From Pseudonocardia alni (lineage in GTDB: Bacteria > Actinomycetota > Actinomycetes > Mycobacteriales > Pseudonocardiaceae), in NCBI RefSeq assembly GCF_002813375.1, contig NZ_PHUJ01000003.1, positions 124,001 through 188,000 of the forward strand: 64,000 nt of DNA, given 5' to 3'. The notes beneath the pieces were generated by a model, which was not told where the DNA came from, did no database searches, and was given only the letters and a program-made list of their open reading frames with translations. Within the stretch, counting starts at the first letter, position 1; the number at the start of each line of letters is the position of its first letter. Below are positions 34,790 to 42,181 of the stretch, piece by piece. Position numbers and translations under genes: made by a program.

Positions 34790-36342
34790 GCCCCGTCCCC
34801 GTTCCTGCGCCCGCCGTCGGTGTTGTCGCTCCGGCTCCGCCCGCCGTCGGTGTTGTCGCTCCGGCTCCGCCCGCCGTCGGTCCTGGTCCACCACTCCCGG
34901 AAGGACTCGGCCGCCGGTACCGGCACGTCGCGCGAGTCGGACCAGGCGCTCGCCGGGCCGGGGACCGCACCGAGGATGCTGCGCCCACCGGGCGCGGTGC
35001 GGCCCAGCCGTCCGGCCAGCTTCCCGCCGATCCCGGCGACGCGTTCGGCCGCGCCGGTGCGCGCGGCCGAGGACAGCGTCCACGACGCCGCCTTCATCGC
35101 GACGTCCTGCACCGACGGCACGCGGCTCGCCTTCCGGTGGGCGTCGACCACCTCGGCGCGCAGGTGCACCAGTACCTCGGGGATGTCGATGCGGACCGGG
35201 CAGACCTCGAAACACGCCCCGCACAGGCTGGACGCGTACGGCAGCGAGTCGGTCTGCGGGTCGGTGCCCACCCCCCGCAGCTGCGGGGTGAGGATCGCGC
35301 CGATCGGGCCCGGGTAGACCGAGCCGTAGGCGTGCCCGCCGGTGCGCTCGTAGACCGGGCACACGTTCAGACAGGCCGAGCAGCGGATGCAGCGCAGCGC
35401 CTGCCGCCCGGTCGGGTCGGCGAGCACGTCCGTGCGGCCGTTGTCCAGCAGAACCACGTGCACCTCCTGCGGCCCGTCGCCGGGGGTGACCCCGGTCCAG
35501 GTGGAGGTGTAGGGGTTCATCCGCTCCCCGGTCGAGGACCGGGGGAGCAGCTGCAGCATCACGTCCAGGTCCTGGAAGGTCGGCAGGACCTTCTCGATCC
35601 CGACCACCGACACCAGCACCTCGGGCAGGGTCAGGCACATCCGGCCGTTGCCCTCGGACTCGACGACGGTGAGCGTCCCGGTCTCGGCGACGGCGAAGTT
35701 CGCCCCCGAGACCGCCACCTTCGCCCGCAGGAACTTCTCCCGCAGGTGCTCCCGGGCCGCGGCGGCCAGGCGCGCCGGTTCGTCGGTCAGGTCCGCCGGG
35801 GCGGCGCGCCCGGCGCGGCCCATCTCGCGCAGGAAGATCTCCCGGATCTCCGCGCGGTTGCGGTGGATCGCCGGGACCAGGATGTGGCTGGGCAGGTCGT
35901 CCCCGAGCTGCACGATCAGCTCGGCGAGGTCGGTCTCCCAGGCGTGGATGCCCGCGGCCTCCAGCGCCGAGTTCAGGTCGATCTCCTGGGTGGCCATCGA
36001 CTTGACCTTGACGACCTCGTCGGTGCCGTGCCGCCGCGCGATGTCGACGACGACCGCGTTCGCCTCGGCCGCGTCGCGCGCCCAGTGCACGGTGGCGCCG
36101 GCCGCCGTCAGCGACCGTTCCAGCTGCTCCAGGTAGTCGGGCAGGTGCCGCAGCACCCGGTTCTTGATGGCCTCACCGGCCAGGCGCAGCTGCTCCCAGT
36201 CGTCGACCTCGCCGACGACGTTGCCGCGCTTGGTGCGGATGGTGGACGTGGCGTGGGCCAGGTTGCGGCGCAGCTGGGAGTCCTCCAGTGCGGCGCGCGC
36301 CGCCGCCGGGAACGCCGGTGTGCCGAGGAACGTGCCGCTCAT
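34786..36342 (-). CDS. lutB: Lactate utilization iron-sulfur protein B
   Basis: A 518-residue LutB. A LUD domain (VVKVKSMATQEIDLNSALEA, AVAETGTLTVVESEGNGRMC) precedes two 4Fe-4S motifs, LRCIRCSACLNVCPVY and SSLCGACFEVCPVRIDIP. The ~80-residue C-terminal tail (FREWWTRTDGGRSR) ends in a 10-residue repeat (TDGGRSRSDN twice, then a partial copy), making it longer than usual LutB proteins (about 470). The ATG overlaps the lutA stop. Confidence 0.93.
   Translation of the reverse strand: MSGTFLGTPAFPAAARAALEDSQLRRNLAHATSTIRTKRGNVVGEVDDWEQLRLAGEAIKNRVLRHLPDYLEQLERSLTAAGATVHWARDAAEANAVVVDIARRHGTDEVVKVKSMATQEIDLNSALEAAGIHAWETDLAELIVQLGDDLPSHILVPAIHRNRAEIREIFLREMGRAGRAAPADLTDEPARLAAAAREHLREKFLRAKVAVSGANFAVAETGTLTVVESEGNGRMCLTLPEVLVSVVGIEKVLPTFQDLDVMLQLLPRSSTGERMNPYTSTWTGVTPGDGPQEVHVVLLDNGRTDVLADPTGRQALRCIRCSACLNVCPVYERTGGHAYGSVYPGPIGAILTPQLRGVGTDPQTDSLPYASSLCGACFEVCPVRIDIPEVLVHLRAEVVDAHRKASRVPSVQDVAMKAASWTLSSAARTGAAERVAGIGGKLAGRLGRTAPGGRSILGAVPGPASAWSDSRDVPVPAAESFREWWTRTDGGRSRSDNTDGGRSRSDNTDGGRRNGDGA
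34811..34880. repeat. 30-bp tandem repeat in the 3' end of lutB
   Basis: Two identical 30-bp units (34811-34840, 34841-34870) and a 10-bp partial third copy. The repeat length is a multiple of three, so copy changes would only lengthen or shorten the LutB tail by ten residues. Confidence 0.9.
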
Positions 36343-37166
36343 CGGACCGCCTCCGTCGTCGCGTCCGGGACCGCGCTGCCGACGCTCGTCGGGTCCGCGG
36401 CCCGCTCGGTGCGCCGCTCGACCACGGGCTCGGTCTGCGCCAGCACCTCGGCCAGGTGCATGACCCGCATCCCCGACCGCTGCCGCGACAGCAGCCCGCC
36501 CACGTGCATCAGGCACGAGTTGTCCCCGGCGACGAGCACCTCCGCGCCGGTCGAACGGACGTGGCGGGCCTTGTCGTTGCCCATCGCGATCGAGGTCTCG
36601 GAATTCTTCACCGCGAACGTCCCGCCGAACCCGCAGCACTCGCCCGAGCCCGGCAGGTCGAGCAGGGTCAGTCCGCGGACCGCGCGCAGCAGCCGGGTCG
36701 GCCGGTCGCCGACCCCCAGCATCCGCAGCGAGTGGCAGGTCGGGTGGTAGGTGACGCGGTGCGGGAAGTAGGCCCCGACGTCGACGACGCCGAGGACGTC
36801 GACCAGGTACTCGCTCAGCTCGTACACCGGCGGTGCGGACTCGACGCCGCGGATCAGGCCCGGGTCTCCGGAGCGGCGCGCGACCAGGCCGTGCTGGTGG
36901 CGCACCGAGCCCGCGCACGACCCGGACGGCGCGAGGATCGCGTCGTACCCGGCGAAGGCGTCGAGGTGGTTGCGGACGAGCGGGACGGCCTCGTCGAGGT
37001 AGCCGGTGTTGACCATCGGCTGCCCGCAGCAGGTCTGCGCGGCGGGGAACTCGACGTCGACGCCGAGCCGGCGCAGCAGGGACACGACGGCCCTGCCGGT
37101 GTCCGGGAACAGGGCGTCGTTGAGACACGTGACCATGAGGCCGACGCGGGGCCGGGGGATCGGCAT
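36339..37166 (-). CDS. lutA: Lactate utilization protein A (CCG-motif oxidoreductase subunit)
   Basis: A 275-residue LutA/YkgE protein with two CCG domains: VTCLNDALFPDTGRAVVSLL and TCCGQPMVNTGY, then TYHPTCHSLRML and SGECCGFGGTFAVKN. Cys clusters bind noncubane iron-sulfur centres in relatives. It is the first gene of lutABC. The upstream gap holds two perfect FadR-type operators, so lactate control by the divergent GntR regulator is likely. Confidence 0.93.
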   Translation of the reverse strand: MPIPRPRVGLMVTCLNDALFPDTGRAVVSLLRRLGVDVEFPAAQTCCGQPMVNTGYLDEAVPLVRNHLDAFAGYDAILAPSGSCAGSVRHQHGLVARRSGDPGLIRGVESAPPVYELSEYLVDVLGVVDVGAYFPHRVTYHPTCHSLRMLGVGDRPTRLLRAVRGLTLLDLPGSGECCGFGGTFAVKNSETSIAMGNDKARHVRSTGAEVLVAGDNSCLMHVGGLLSRQRSGMRVMHLAEVLAQTEPVVERRTERAADPTSVGSAVPDATTEAVR

Positions 37167-37196
37167 GGCGCCTCCGGTGAAGTGGTGGGACGGAGG

Positions 37197-37235
37197 GTGT
37201 GGTCCGACCAAGGTAGCGGTATGGTCGGACCACAC
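37197..37235. promoter_or_regulatory. Twin FadR-type operators between lutA and its regulator
   Basis: TGGTCCGACCA (37200-37210) and TGGTCGGACCA (37222-37232) are each 5-1-5 palindromes matching the FadR/LldR TGGTCnGACCA type. Their centres lie 22 bp apart, two helical turns. Together, GTGTGGTCCGACCA and TGGTCGGACCACAC form 14-bp perfect inverted arms around an 11-nt spacer. Confidence 0.85.
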
Positions 37236-37252
37236 ACAAGCAGGAGGACGAC

Positions 37253-37948
37253 GTGCGTGTTCCCGCCGCCCACGAGATGGTGCTCGCCCACGTCGAGGAG
37301 CGCCTGACGAGTGGCGAGTGGCGCCCGGGGGACCGGCTGCCGCCGGAGCGCGAGCTCGCCGCGACGCTGGGCGCGTCCCGCCAGGCGGTCCGCGAGGCAC
37401 TGCGGGTGCTGCAGGCCCAGGGCGTGATCCGCTCACAGGTGGGCACCGGCGCGGACTCCGGGACGGTCGTCGTGCCGGCCCCGGCGCGGGCACTCGGCCG
37501 GGTGCTGGCCCTGCACCTGGCGGTCGACTCGTTCCCGGTGGACGACGTCACCGAGGCCCGGGTCATGTTCGAGCGGTTCTCCGCCGGGCTGGCCGCGCGT
37601 CGGCGCTCGGCGTCGGACCTGCTGGAGTGGACGGCCGCGCTGGACGTCATGGACGACGACCTCGACCCGGCCGCCTTCAGCGACGCCGACATCGCCTTCC
37701 ACGTCGCGATCGCCGCGGCGGCCGGGAACCGCCTGGTGGGGGAGCTGACCCGGGCGATCCGGGAGTCGGTGCGCGGGATGCTGCTCGACGCGATGCAGGC
37801 CCAGGGGGACTGGCCCGCGCTGCGCGAGCGGCTGCGGGCCGAGCATCGGGAGATCCACGCGGCGATCGCCGACGGCGACGGGACACTGGCAGCGGACCGG
37901 ATCGAGGCACACATTCGCGCCTTCCACGGCCGGGTCGGACCTGCCTAG
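37253..37948 (+). CDS. FadR/LldR-type GntR transcriptional regulator
   Basis: A 231-residue regulator. The winged HTH (GEWRPGDRLPPERELAATLG, then ASRQAVREALRVLQAQGVI) precedes an FCD ligand domain with likely metal-binding His (FHVAIAAAAGN, EHREIHAAI). GTG at 37253 has GGAGG 5 nt upstream. Divergent from lutABC across the twin operators, it is the probable lactate-responsive repressor, like LldR/LutR. Confidence 0.88.
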   Translation: MRVPAAHEMVLAHVEERLTSGEWRPGDRLPPERELAATLGASRQAVREALRVLQAQGVIRSQVGTGADSGTVVVPAPARALGRVLALHLAVDSFPVDDVTEARVMFERFSAGLAARRRSASDLLEWTAALDVMDDDLDPAAFSDADIAFHVAIAAAAGNRLVGELTRAIRESVRGMLLDAMQAQGDWPALRERLRAEHREIHAAIADGDGTLAADRIEAHIRAFHGRVGPA

Positions 37949-37957
37949 GCTCACCGC

Positions 37958-38614
37958 GTGACCACCTCCGACCTGCCCGACGCCGCCGTCGTCGCGGTGT
38001 CCGCCCGGTACCGTCGCGGGTTCGCCGACCTGGTCTCCTCACTCGACGCCGCGCAGCTCGCGGCGCCGAGCCTGTGCGCCGGGTGGGACGTGCGGACCGT
38101 CGCCGGGCACCTGGTGTCCGCGCTGACCACGACGGTGCCGTCGTTCCTGGTCCAGGTGCTGCGGGCGCGCGGGAACGTGGACCGGGCGGTCGACCGGGCC
38201 GCCCGGCGGGACGCGGCCCGTCCGGTCGAGGAGCTGGTCGCGGTCCTGCGCGACCGTGCCGACAGCTCCTTCGCCCCGCCCGGTATCGGGACGCGGGGCC
38301 CGATGGCCGACGCGATCGTGCACACCGCCGACGTCACCGTCGCGCTCGGGCTCCCGTTCGACCCCGACCCGGTCGACGTGCGCATCGCGCTCGACTTCGT
38401 GGTCGGGACGGTCCCGCTCGCGTTCACCACCCGGCGCCGGCTGGCGGGCCTGCGGTTCGTCGCCGACGATGCCGGGTTCGCGCGGGGCGAGGGCGCGGAG
38501 GTCCGGGGACACGGCGTCGACGTCCTGCTGGCCGCCTGCGGACGCCCGGCCGTGCTGGACCGGCTGACGGGGGACGGCGTCGCGACGCTCGCCGCCCGGC
38601 TGACCGGGCGCTGA
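37958..38614 (+). CDS. Maleylpyruvate isomerase family protein (mycothiol-dependent type)
   Basis: A 218-residue DinB-fold protein with LCAGWDVRTVAGHLVSALTT near the N terminus, MADAIVHTADVTVALGLP for the second metal His, and an MDMPI C-terminal-like region (RLAGLRFVADDAGFARGEG). Such enzymes use mycothiol and a divalent metal; the substrate is unknown. GTG lies 6 nt after TAGGCT (37946-37951). The first three bases of that hexamer are the stop codon of the regulator gene, so its promoter overlaps the upstream stop. Confidence 0.83.
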   Translation: MTTSDLPDAAVVAVSARYRRGFADLVSSLDAAQLAAPSLCAGWDVRTVAGHLVSALTTTVPSFLVQVLRARGNVDRAVDRAARRDAARPVEELVAVLRDRADSSFAPPGIGTRGPMADAIVHTADVTVALGLPFDPDPVDVRIALDFVVGTVPLAFTTRRRLAGLRFVADDAGFARGEGAEVRGHGVDVLLAACGRPAVLDRLTGDGVATLAARLTGR

Positions 38615-38649
38615 CGCCGTAGTCCCCCGGCCATCCCGCATCCGTCGCG

Positions 38650-38710
38650 CCGGTCGACGCGTCGCTCCCGCGCCCGGTCCACGCGTCGTTCCGGCGGCCG
38701 GTTCATGCGC
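38650..38710. repeat. 24-bp-period degenerate repeat
   Basis: CCGGTCgACGCGTCGcTCC at 38650 and CCGGTCcACGCGTCGtTCC at 38674 agree at 20 of 23 positions over their full 23-bp units. A third, weaker copy begins exactly 24 bp later (38698, CCGGTTCATGCGC). It lies in the 230-bp gap between convergent genes. Confidence 0.6.
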
Positions 38711-38752
38711 GCCGAACCGGAGAACGCGCGCTCGATCGGGCGCGCATTCTCC
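38698..38752. terminator. Paired hairpins between convergent genes
   Basis: CCGGTTC/GAACCGG (38698-38720, 9-nt loop) abuts a second hairpin (38719-38752) of GGAGAA-C-GCGCGC with GCGCGC-A-TTCTCC around an 8-nt loop. Both lie between convergent genes and could terminate transcription from either side. Confidence 0.55.
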
Positions 38753-38844
38753 GTCCCGGCGAGCGGACCGGTGTGCGTGGTCGCGCGAGGGCCGGTGACC
38801 GGCGGACCGGATCGTGCGGGGCAGGGGCACCGGCGACGGGTGGG

Positions 38845-39354
38845 TCAGGGGTTCGCGTCGCGGTGCAGGCCCAGCAGGTGGACGTAGGCGGCGGCGGACA
38901 GCGGGATCGAGTCGCGTTCGGTCTGGCTCAGCTCCCGGCGCACCTTTCCCGGCACCCCGGCGACCAGCGACCCGGGCGGTACGACCGTGCCCTGGGTGAG
39001 CACCGCGCCCGCGGCGATCAGCGACCCGGCGCCGACGTGCACCCCGTTCATGAGTACCGCGCCCATGCCGATCAGCACGTCGTCCTCGACGGTGCAGCCG
39101 TGCACGACGGCGCGGTGGCCGATGGTGACGCCGTCGCCGATGGTTGCGGGGAAGCCGGGGTCGGCGTGCAGGACGGAGCCGTCCTGGACGTTGGTGCGGG
39201 CGCCGAGGGTGATCGGGGCGAGGTCGGCCCGGATCACGCACGTGTACCAGATCCCGGTCTCCGGACCGATGCTCACCTCGCCGGCGAGCACGGCGCCGGG
39301 CGCCACCCAGGCCTGCTCGTGGACCTGCGGGGTGTGGCCGTTCACGGTGATCAT
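38845..39354 (-). CDS. Gamma carbonic anhydrase family protein
   Basis: A 169-residue left-handed beta-helix protein of the YrdA/PaaY type. Hexapeptide-like repeats run from VAPGAVLAGEVSIGPETGIW to LIAAGAVLTQGTVVPPGSL. Candidate metal His lie in SVLHADPG and IGHRAVVHGC. A C-terminal helix packs outside the helix. The ATG is 6 nt after TAGGCT (minus, 39361-39366), so it is leaderless and starts only 4 bp after the macrodomain gene. Confidence 0.88.
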   Translation of the reverse strand: MITVNGHTPQVHEQAWVAPGAVLAGEVSIGPETGIWYTCVIRADLAPITLGARTNVQDGSVLHADPGFPATIGDGVTIGHRAVVHGCTVEDDVLIGMGAVLMNGVHVGAGSLIAAGAVLTQGTVVPPGSLVAGVPGKVRRELSQTERDSIPLSAAAYVHLLGLHRDANP

Positions 39355-39358
39355 GGGG

Positions 39359-39874
39359 TCAGCCTAGGGCGGTTTCGAACGCGGCGAGGACGTCGTCGCT
39401 GAACAGGACGAACCGGACCTCGGTCACCGCGGTGCCCGCCTCGGCGACCTCGCGGACGGTGGCGACGGCGATCCGGGCGGCGTCGGCGACCGGCCACCCG
39501 TAGACCCCGGCCGAGACAGCGGGGAACGCGACGGTCCGGGCGCCGAGGGAGTCGGCGACCCGCAGCGACTCGCGGTAGGCGCTCGCCAGCAGCGCCGAGC
39601 GGTCCTCCCGCTTCGCGTACACCGGCCCGACGGTGTGGATCACCCAGCGGGCGGGCAGGTCGCCGGCGGTCGTCGCGACGGCGTGGCCGGTGGGGAGCCC
39701 GTCGGGCAGGTCGCCGGCGCGCAGGCGCTCGCACTCGGCGAGGATCGCGGGCCCACCGCGCCGGTGGATGGCGCCGTCGACGCCGCCCCCACCACGCAGA
39801 CCGGAGTTGGCGGCGTTGACGACGGCGTCGACCCGGGCTTCGGTGATGTCCCCGCGCTCGCAGGCGATCCTCAT
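39359..39874 (-). CDS. Macrodomain protein (MacroD type)
   Basis: A 171-residue macrodomain that binds ADP-ribose and, in relatives, hydrolyses O-acetyl-ADP-ribose or removes ADP-ribose from proteins. Motifs are VNAANSGLRGGGGVDGAIHR and TVAFPAVSAGVYGWPVADAA, which hold the catalytic and phosphate-binding loops. Its ATG overlaps the stop of the cyclo-ligase-like gene (ATGA), giving translational coupling. Confidence 0.92.
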   Translation of the reverse strand: MRIACERGDITEARVDAVVNAANSGLRGGGGVDGAIHRRGGPAILAECERLRAGDLPDGLPTGHAVATTAGDLPARWVIHTVGPVYAKREDRSALLASAYRESLRVADSLGARTVAFPAVSAGVYGWPVADAARIAVATVREVAEAGTAVTEVRFVLFSDDVLAAFETALG

Positions 39875-40644
39875 GTGCGTGCCTCCTCGCGCAGCCGACC
39901 CAGCAGCGGGATGGCCGCGATCTTGTCCTCGGTGAGCGAGTCCCAGACGATGCCGCCGTCCGGGCGGGACCGCCGGTGCTCGCGGCAGTCGACCACCCGG
40001 TCCGGGGTGACGACCAGGTCCACCGGGGCGTCGTGCGAGGCCCACGGGATCACCCCGGCGTCGCGTAGCTGCAGCTCGTGGACCGTGGTGACGACCAGCG
40101 TGTCGTCGGAGATCAGTCCGGCCTCGCGGGCCAGTGCGAACTCCAGGTCGGCGAACCCGCCGCCCTTGCCCAGCCGCGCCCCGTCGGCGCCGACCGCGAC
40201 GCAGCCGGTGACGACGAGGTCGACCGGCTCCAGGTCCGCGACGGCGACCCGGCGCGCCGACCGGGTGGCGTTCTTGATCGACACCGCCAGGCGCGGCGGG
40301 TCGGCGAGATCGTCCGGGTCGAGCAGGAAGAACGGGTCGGCCTCGGCCAGCTTCGGGACGGCCATGTAGACGGTCTTGCCGTCCTCCAGCGCGTACCGGC
40401 GCACCGGGAGCTGCGCGGAGTCCGGGTTGGACTTCACGGTGCGGGCGGCCCGCCACACGTCGAGCTCGCGCAGCCGGCGCGCCGCGGCCTCGGCCCCGAC
40501 GAAGTTCGAGATCCGGTTGCGCGCCCCGGGGAACCGCGCGGCCTTCTGCTCGGTCAGCGCGGTCCACACCTCGTCGCGCAGCTCGGCCTTGCGGGCGAGG
40601 GTCCCGGGGTCGCCCCCGGCGTCGTGGTCGTGGCGGCGGCTCAT
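39871..40644 (-). CDS. 5-formyltetrahydrofolate cyclo-ligase family protein
   Basis: A 257-residue member of the 5-FTHF cyclo-ligase superfamily, nearer MTHFSD-like forms than the ~190-residue classical enzyme. It has ARNRISNFVGAEAAARRLRE at the N terminus, the ATP loop RLGKGGGFADLEFALA and the terminal block DGGIVWDSLTEDKIAAIPLL. Classical members recycle the dead-end cofactor 5-formyl-THF; whether this longer form does so is unclear. It is coupled by overlap to a macrodomain gene, suggesting a metabolite-repair role (inference). Confidence 0.85.
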   Translation of the reverse strand: MSRRHDHDAGGDPGTLARKAELRDEVWTALTEQKAARFPGARNRISNFVGAEAAARRLRELDVWRAARTVKSNPDSAQLPVRRYALEDGKTVYMAVPKLAEADPFFLLDPDDLADPPRLAVSIKNATRSARRVAVADLEPVDLVVTGCVAVGADGARLGKGGGFADLEFALAREAGLISDDTLVVTTVHELQLRDAGVIPWASHDAPVDLVVTPDRVVDCREHRRSRPDGGIVWDSLTEDKIAAIPLLGRLREEART

Positions 40645-40669
40645 GTCGGCGACCCTGCCAGGCCGCCGG

Positions 40670-40924
40670 TCAGTGCTCCCGCAGGGCCTCGATCAGCTCG
40701 TCCTTGGTCATGTCCGAGCGGCCCTCGATGCCGACCTTCTGCGCCTGGGCGTAGAGCTCGTCCTTGGTCTGGTTCTCGTAGTCTCCGTGCTCGCCGCCCC
40801 GCTTGCCGACGGTGTCGCGTCCCTCGGCGGCCGCGGCGTTCGCGATCCGCGCGGACTTCTCCTTGGAGTTGCCCTCCTCGCGGAGGCGCTCGTACATCTC
40901 GTCGTCCTTGATGCTGCTCGCCAT
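40670..40924 (-). CDS. Small DUF7218/Rho_N-type protein
   Basis: An 84-residue charged protein. The N-terminal half (KDDEMYERLREEGNSKEKSA, RIANAAA) is a conserved small-protein block; the C-terminal half (TKDELYAQAQKVGIEGRSDM, TKDELIEAL) is the Rho_N/SAP-like helical motif. Such proteins may bind nucleic acids; function unknown. Confidence 0.8.
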   Translation of the reverse strand: MASSIKDDEMYERLREEGNSKEKSARIANAAAAEGRDTVGKRGGEHGDYENQTKDELYAQAQKVGIEGRSDMTKDELIEALREH

Positions 40925-40933
40925 GGCGGTCGA

Positions 40934-41419
40934 CTACCCGCCGAGCAGCTCGGCCAACCTGTCCAGTAGCGGCACCTGACCCTTCACGATCTTCTCCCGG
41001 GCGGTGGCGAGGTCGAACCACGCGGCGCGGTCCAGCTCGGGGAAGCGGAGGGTGCGCCCGGAGCGGGGCGGCCACTCCATCTCGACCCAGCTGCCGTCGT
41101 CGGGACGGTCGGCGACGGCGTCGGCGCCGGTGAAGCCGGACCCGTCCAGCGCGAAGGCGGTGACGGTCTTGCGGGACCGGCGGACCGTGCCGAGCCCGAC
41201 CGGCTCGCCGTCGGGCGGCGGGGCGCCGATCTCCTCGGTGAACTCGCGGCGGGCGGCGTCGAGCGGGTTCTCGTCGGGGTCGTGCTCGCCCTTGGGCATC
41301 GACCAGGCATGGTCGTCCTTGCGGGCCCAGAACGGCCCACCCATGTGGCCGAGCAGCACCTCAGGGCCGCCCGGCCCGGCCCGGTGCAGCAGGAGTCCGG
41401 CGCTGGTCACGGGAGGCAC
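40934..41419 (-). CDS. NUDIX hydrolase
   Basis: A 161-residue NUDIX protein whose box runs from GEHDPDENPLDAARREFTEE to IGA, with the N-terminal strand TSAGLLLHRAGPGGPEVLLG. It hydrolyses a nucleoside diphosphate-linked compound; the substrate is unknown. GTG at 41419 lies 6 nt after GATGAT (minus, 41426-41431); GTG at 41410 is an alternative. The small DUF7218 gene follows within 10 bp. Confidence 0.9.
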   Translation of the reverse strand: MPPVTSAGLLLHRAGPGGPEVLLGHMGGPFWARKDDHAWSMPKGEHDPDENPLDAARREFTEEIGAPPPDGEPVGLGTVRRSRKTVTAFALDGSGFTGADAVADRPDDGSWVEMEWPPRSGRTLRFPELDRAAWFDLATAREKIVKGQVPLLDRLAELLGG

Positions 41420-41426
41420 GCGGGGA

Positions 41427-42017
41427 TCATCCCAGACGGGCGGGCCGGTCGAGCCGGTGCACGTGGGCCAGCGGGGGGTCGGCCGGGTTGTCCGGGGGCA
41501 GCTCCCCGGTCGCGACCCGGCGGAAACCGGCCTTCTCCAGCGCCCGGCACGACGCGCGGTTGCCCGCCGCGACCGGGACGACCACCGCCGTCGCCTCCGG
41601 GTAGCGCTCCCAGCCCTCGGCGACGGCGGCGGCGATGATCCGCGGGCCCAGCCCGCGCCCGGTCAGCTCCACCGGCCCGATGAGGTAGTCGACGGTCAGC
41701 GCACCGTCCGGGATCGTCAGGATCGGCGCGATCGCGGCGACCTCCTCGGGGTAGTCGTGCCAGCGGGCGCGCTGGACGAGCCCGACCGGGACACCACCGA
41801 GCTCGGCGACGAGGTCCTCGCCCGGTTCCTCCCCGCGCAGCCCCGCCCCGAAGTCGCGTTCGAGCGCCTCGTCGGTGGTCTCGTGGAACCACCACCGGTG
41901 CACGTGCGGCGCGGCCAGCCAGCGCCGCAGGAGAGCCAGGTCGCCCCGCACCAACGGGCGCAGGGTGACGGGGGCGTCGAGCGACGGCCCGTCGGCCGGT
42001 GTGACGGACGGCGGCAC
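41427..42017 (-). CDS. GNAT N-acetyltransferase (AAC(6')-like)
   Basis: A 196-residue GNAT protein. N-terminal RPLVRGDLALLRRWLAAPHV and HRWWFHET recall AacA4/siderophore-type acetyltransferases; the acetyl-CoA loop is GRGLGPRIIAAAVAEGW, and AGNRASCRALEKAGFRRV is the C-terminal signature. It could acetylate an aminoglycoside-like or siderophore-like amine; no resistance should be assumed. GTG at 42017 is 7 nt after TACGCT (minus, 42025-42030), so it is leaderless. Confidence 0.87.
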   Translation of the reverse strand: MPPSVTPADGPSLDAPVTLRPLVRGDLALLRRWLAAPHVHRWWFHETTDEALERDFGAGLRGEEPGEDLVAELGGVPVGLVQRARWHDYPEEVAAIAPILTIPDGALTVDYLIGPVELTGRGLGPRIIAAAVAEGWERYPEATAVVVPVAAGNRASCRALEKAGFRRVATGELPPDNPADPPLAHVHRLDRPARLG

Positions 42018-42148
42018 GGGCGCGAGCGTAGCCGCGCCGCGGCCCGCCGCCGAGCGGTGTCCTCCTCCGCCCGGACGAGGACGGGGACGGTGGGCATCTC
42101 GTCCTCGCTGCGGATCCGGCCGTACCCCGGCCCGCCTAGGGTCGTGTT

Positions 42149-42166
42149 CCGATGGAACGCCATCGG
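42149..42166 (+). promoter_or_regulatory. Hairpin at the 5' end of the DedA mRNA
   Basis: CCGATGG-AACG-CCATCGG, a perfect 7-bp stem with a 4-nt loop, begins 6 nt after a TAGGGT -10 hexamer (42137-42142), about where the transcript should start. It could be an operator or a 5' stabilising hairpin. Confidence 0.45.
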
Positions 42167-42181
42167 ACGAGGGGGACGACG

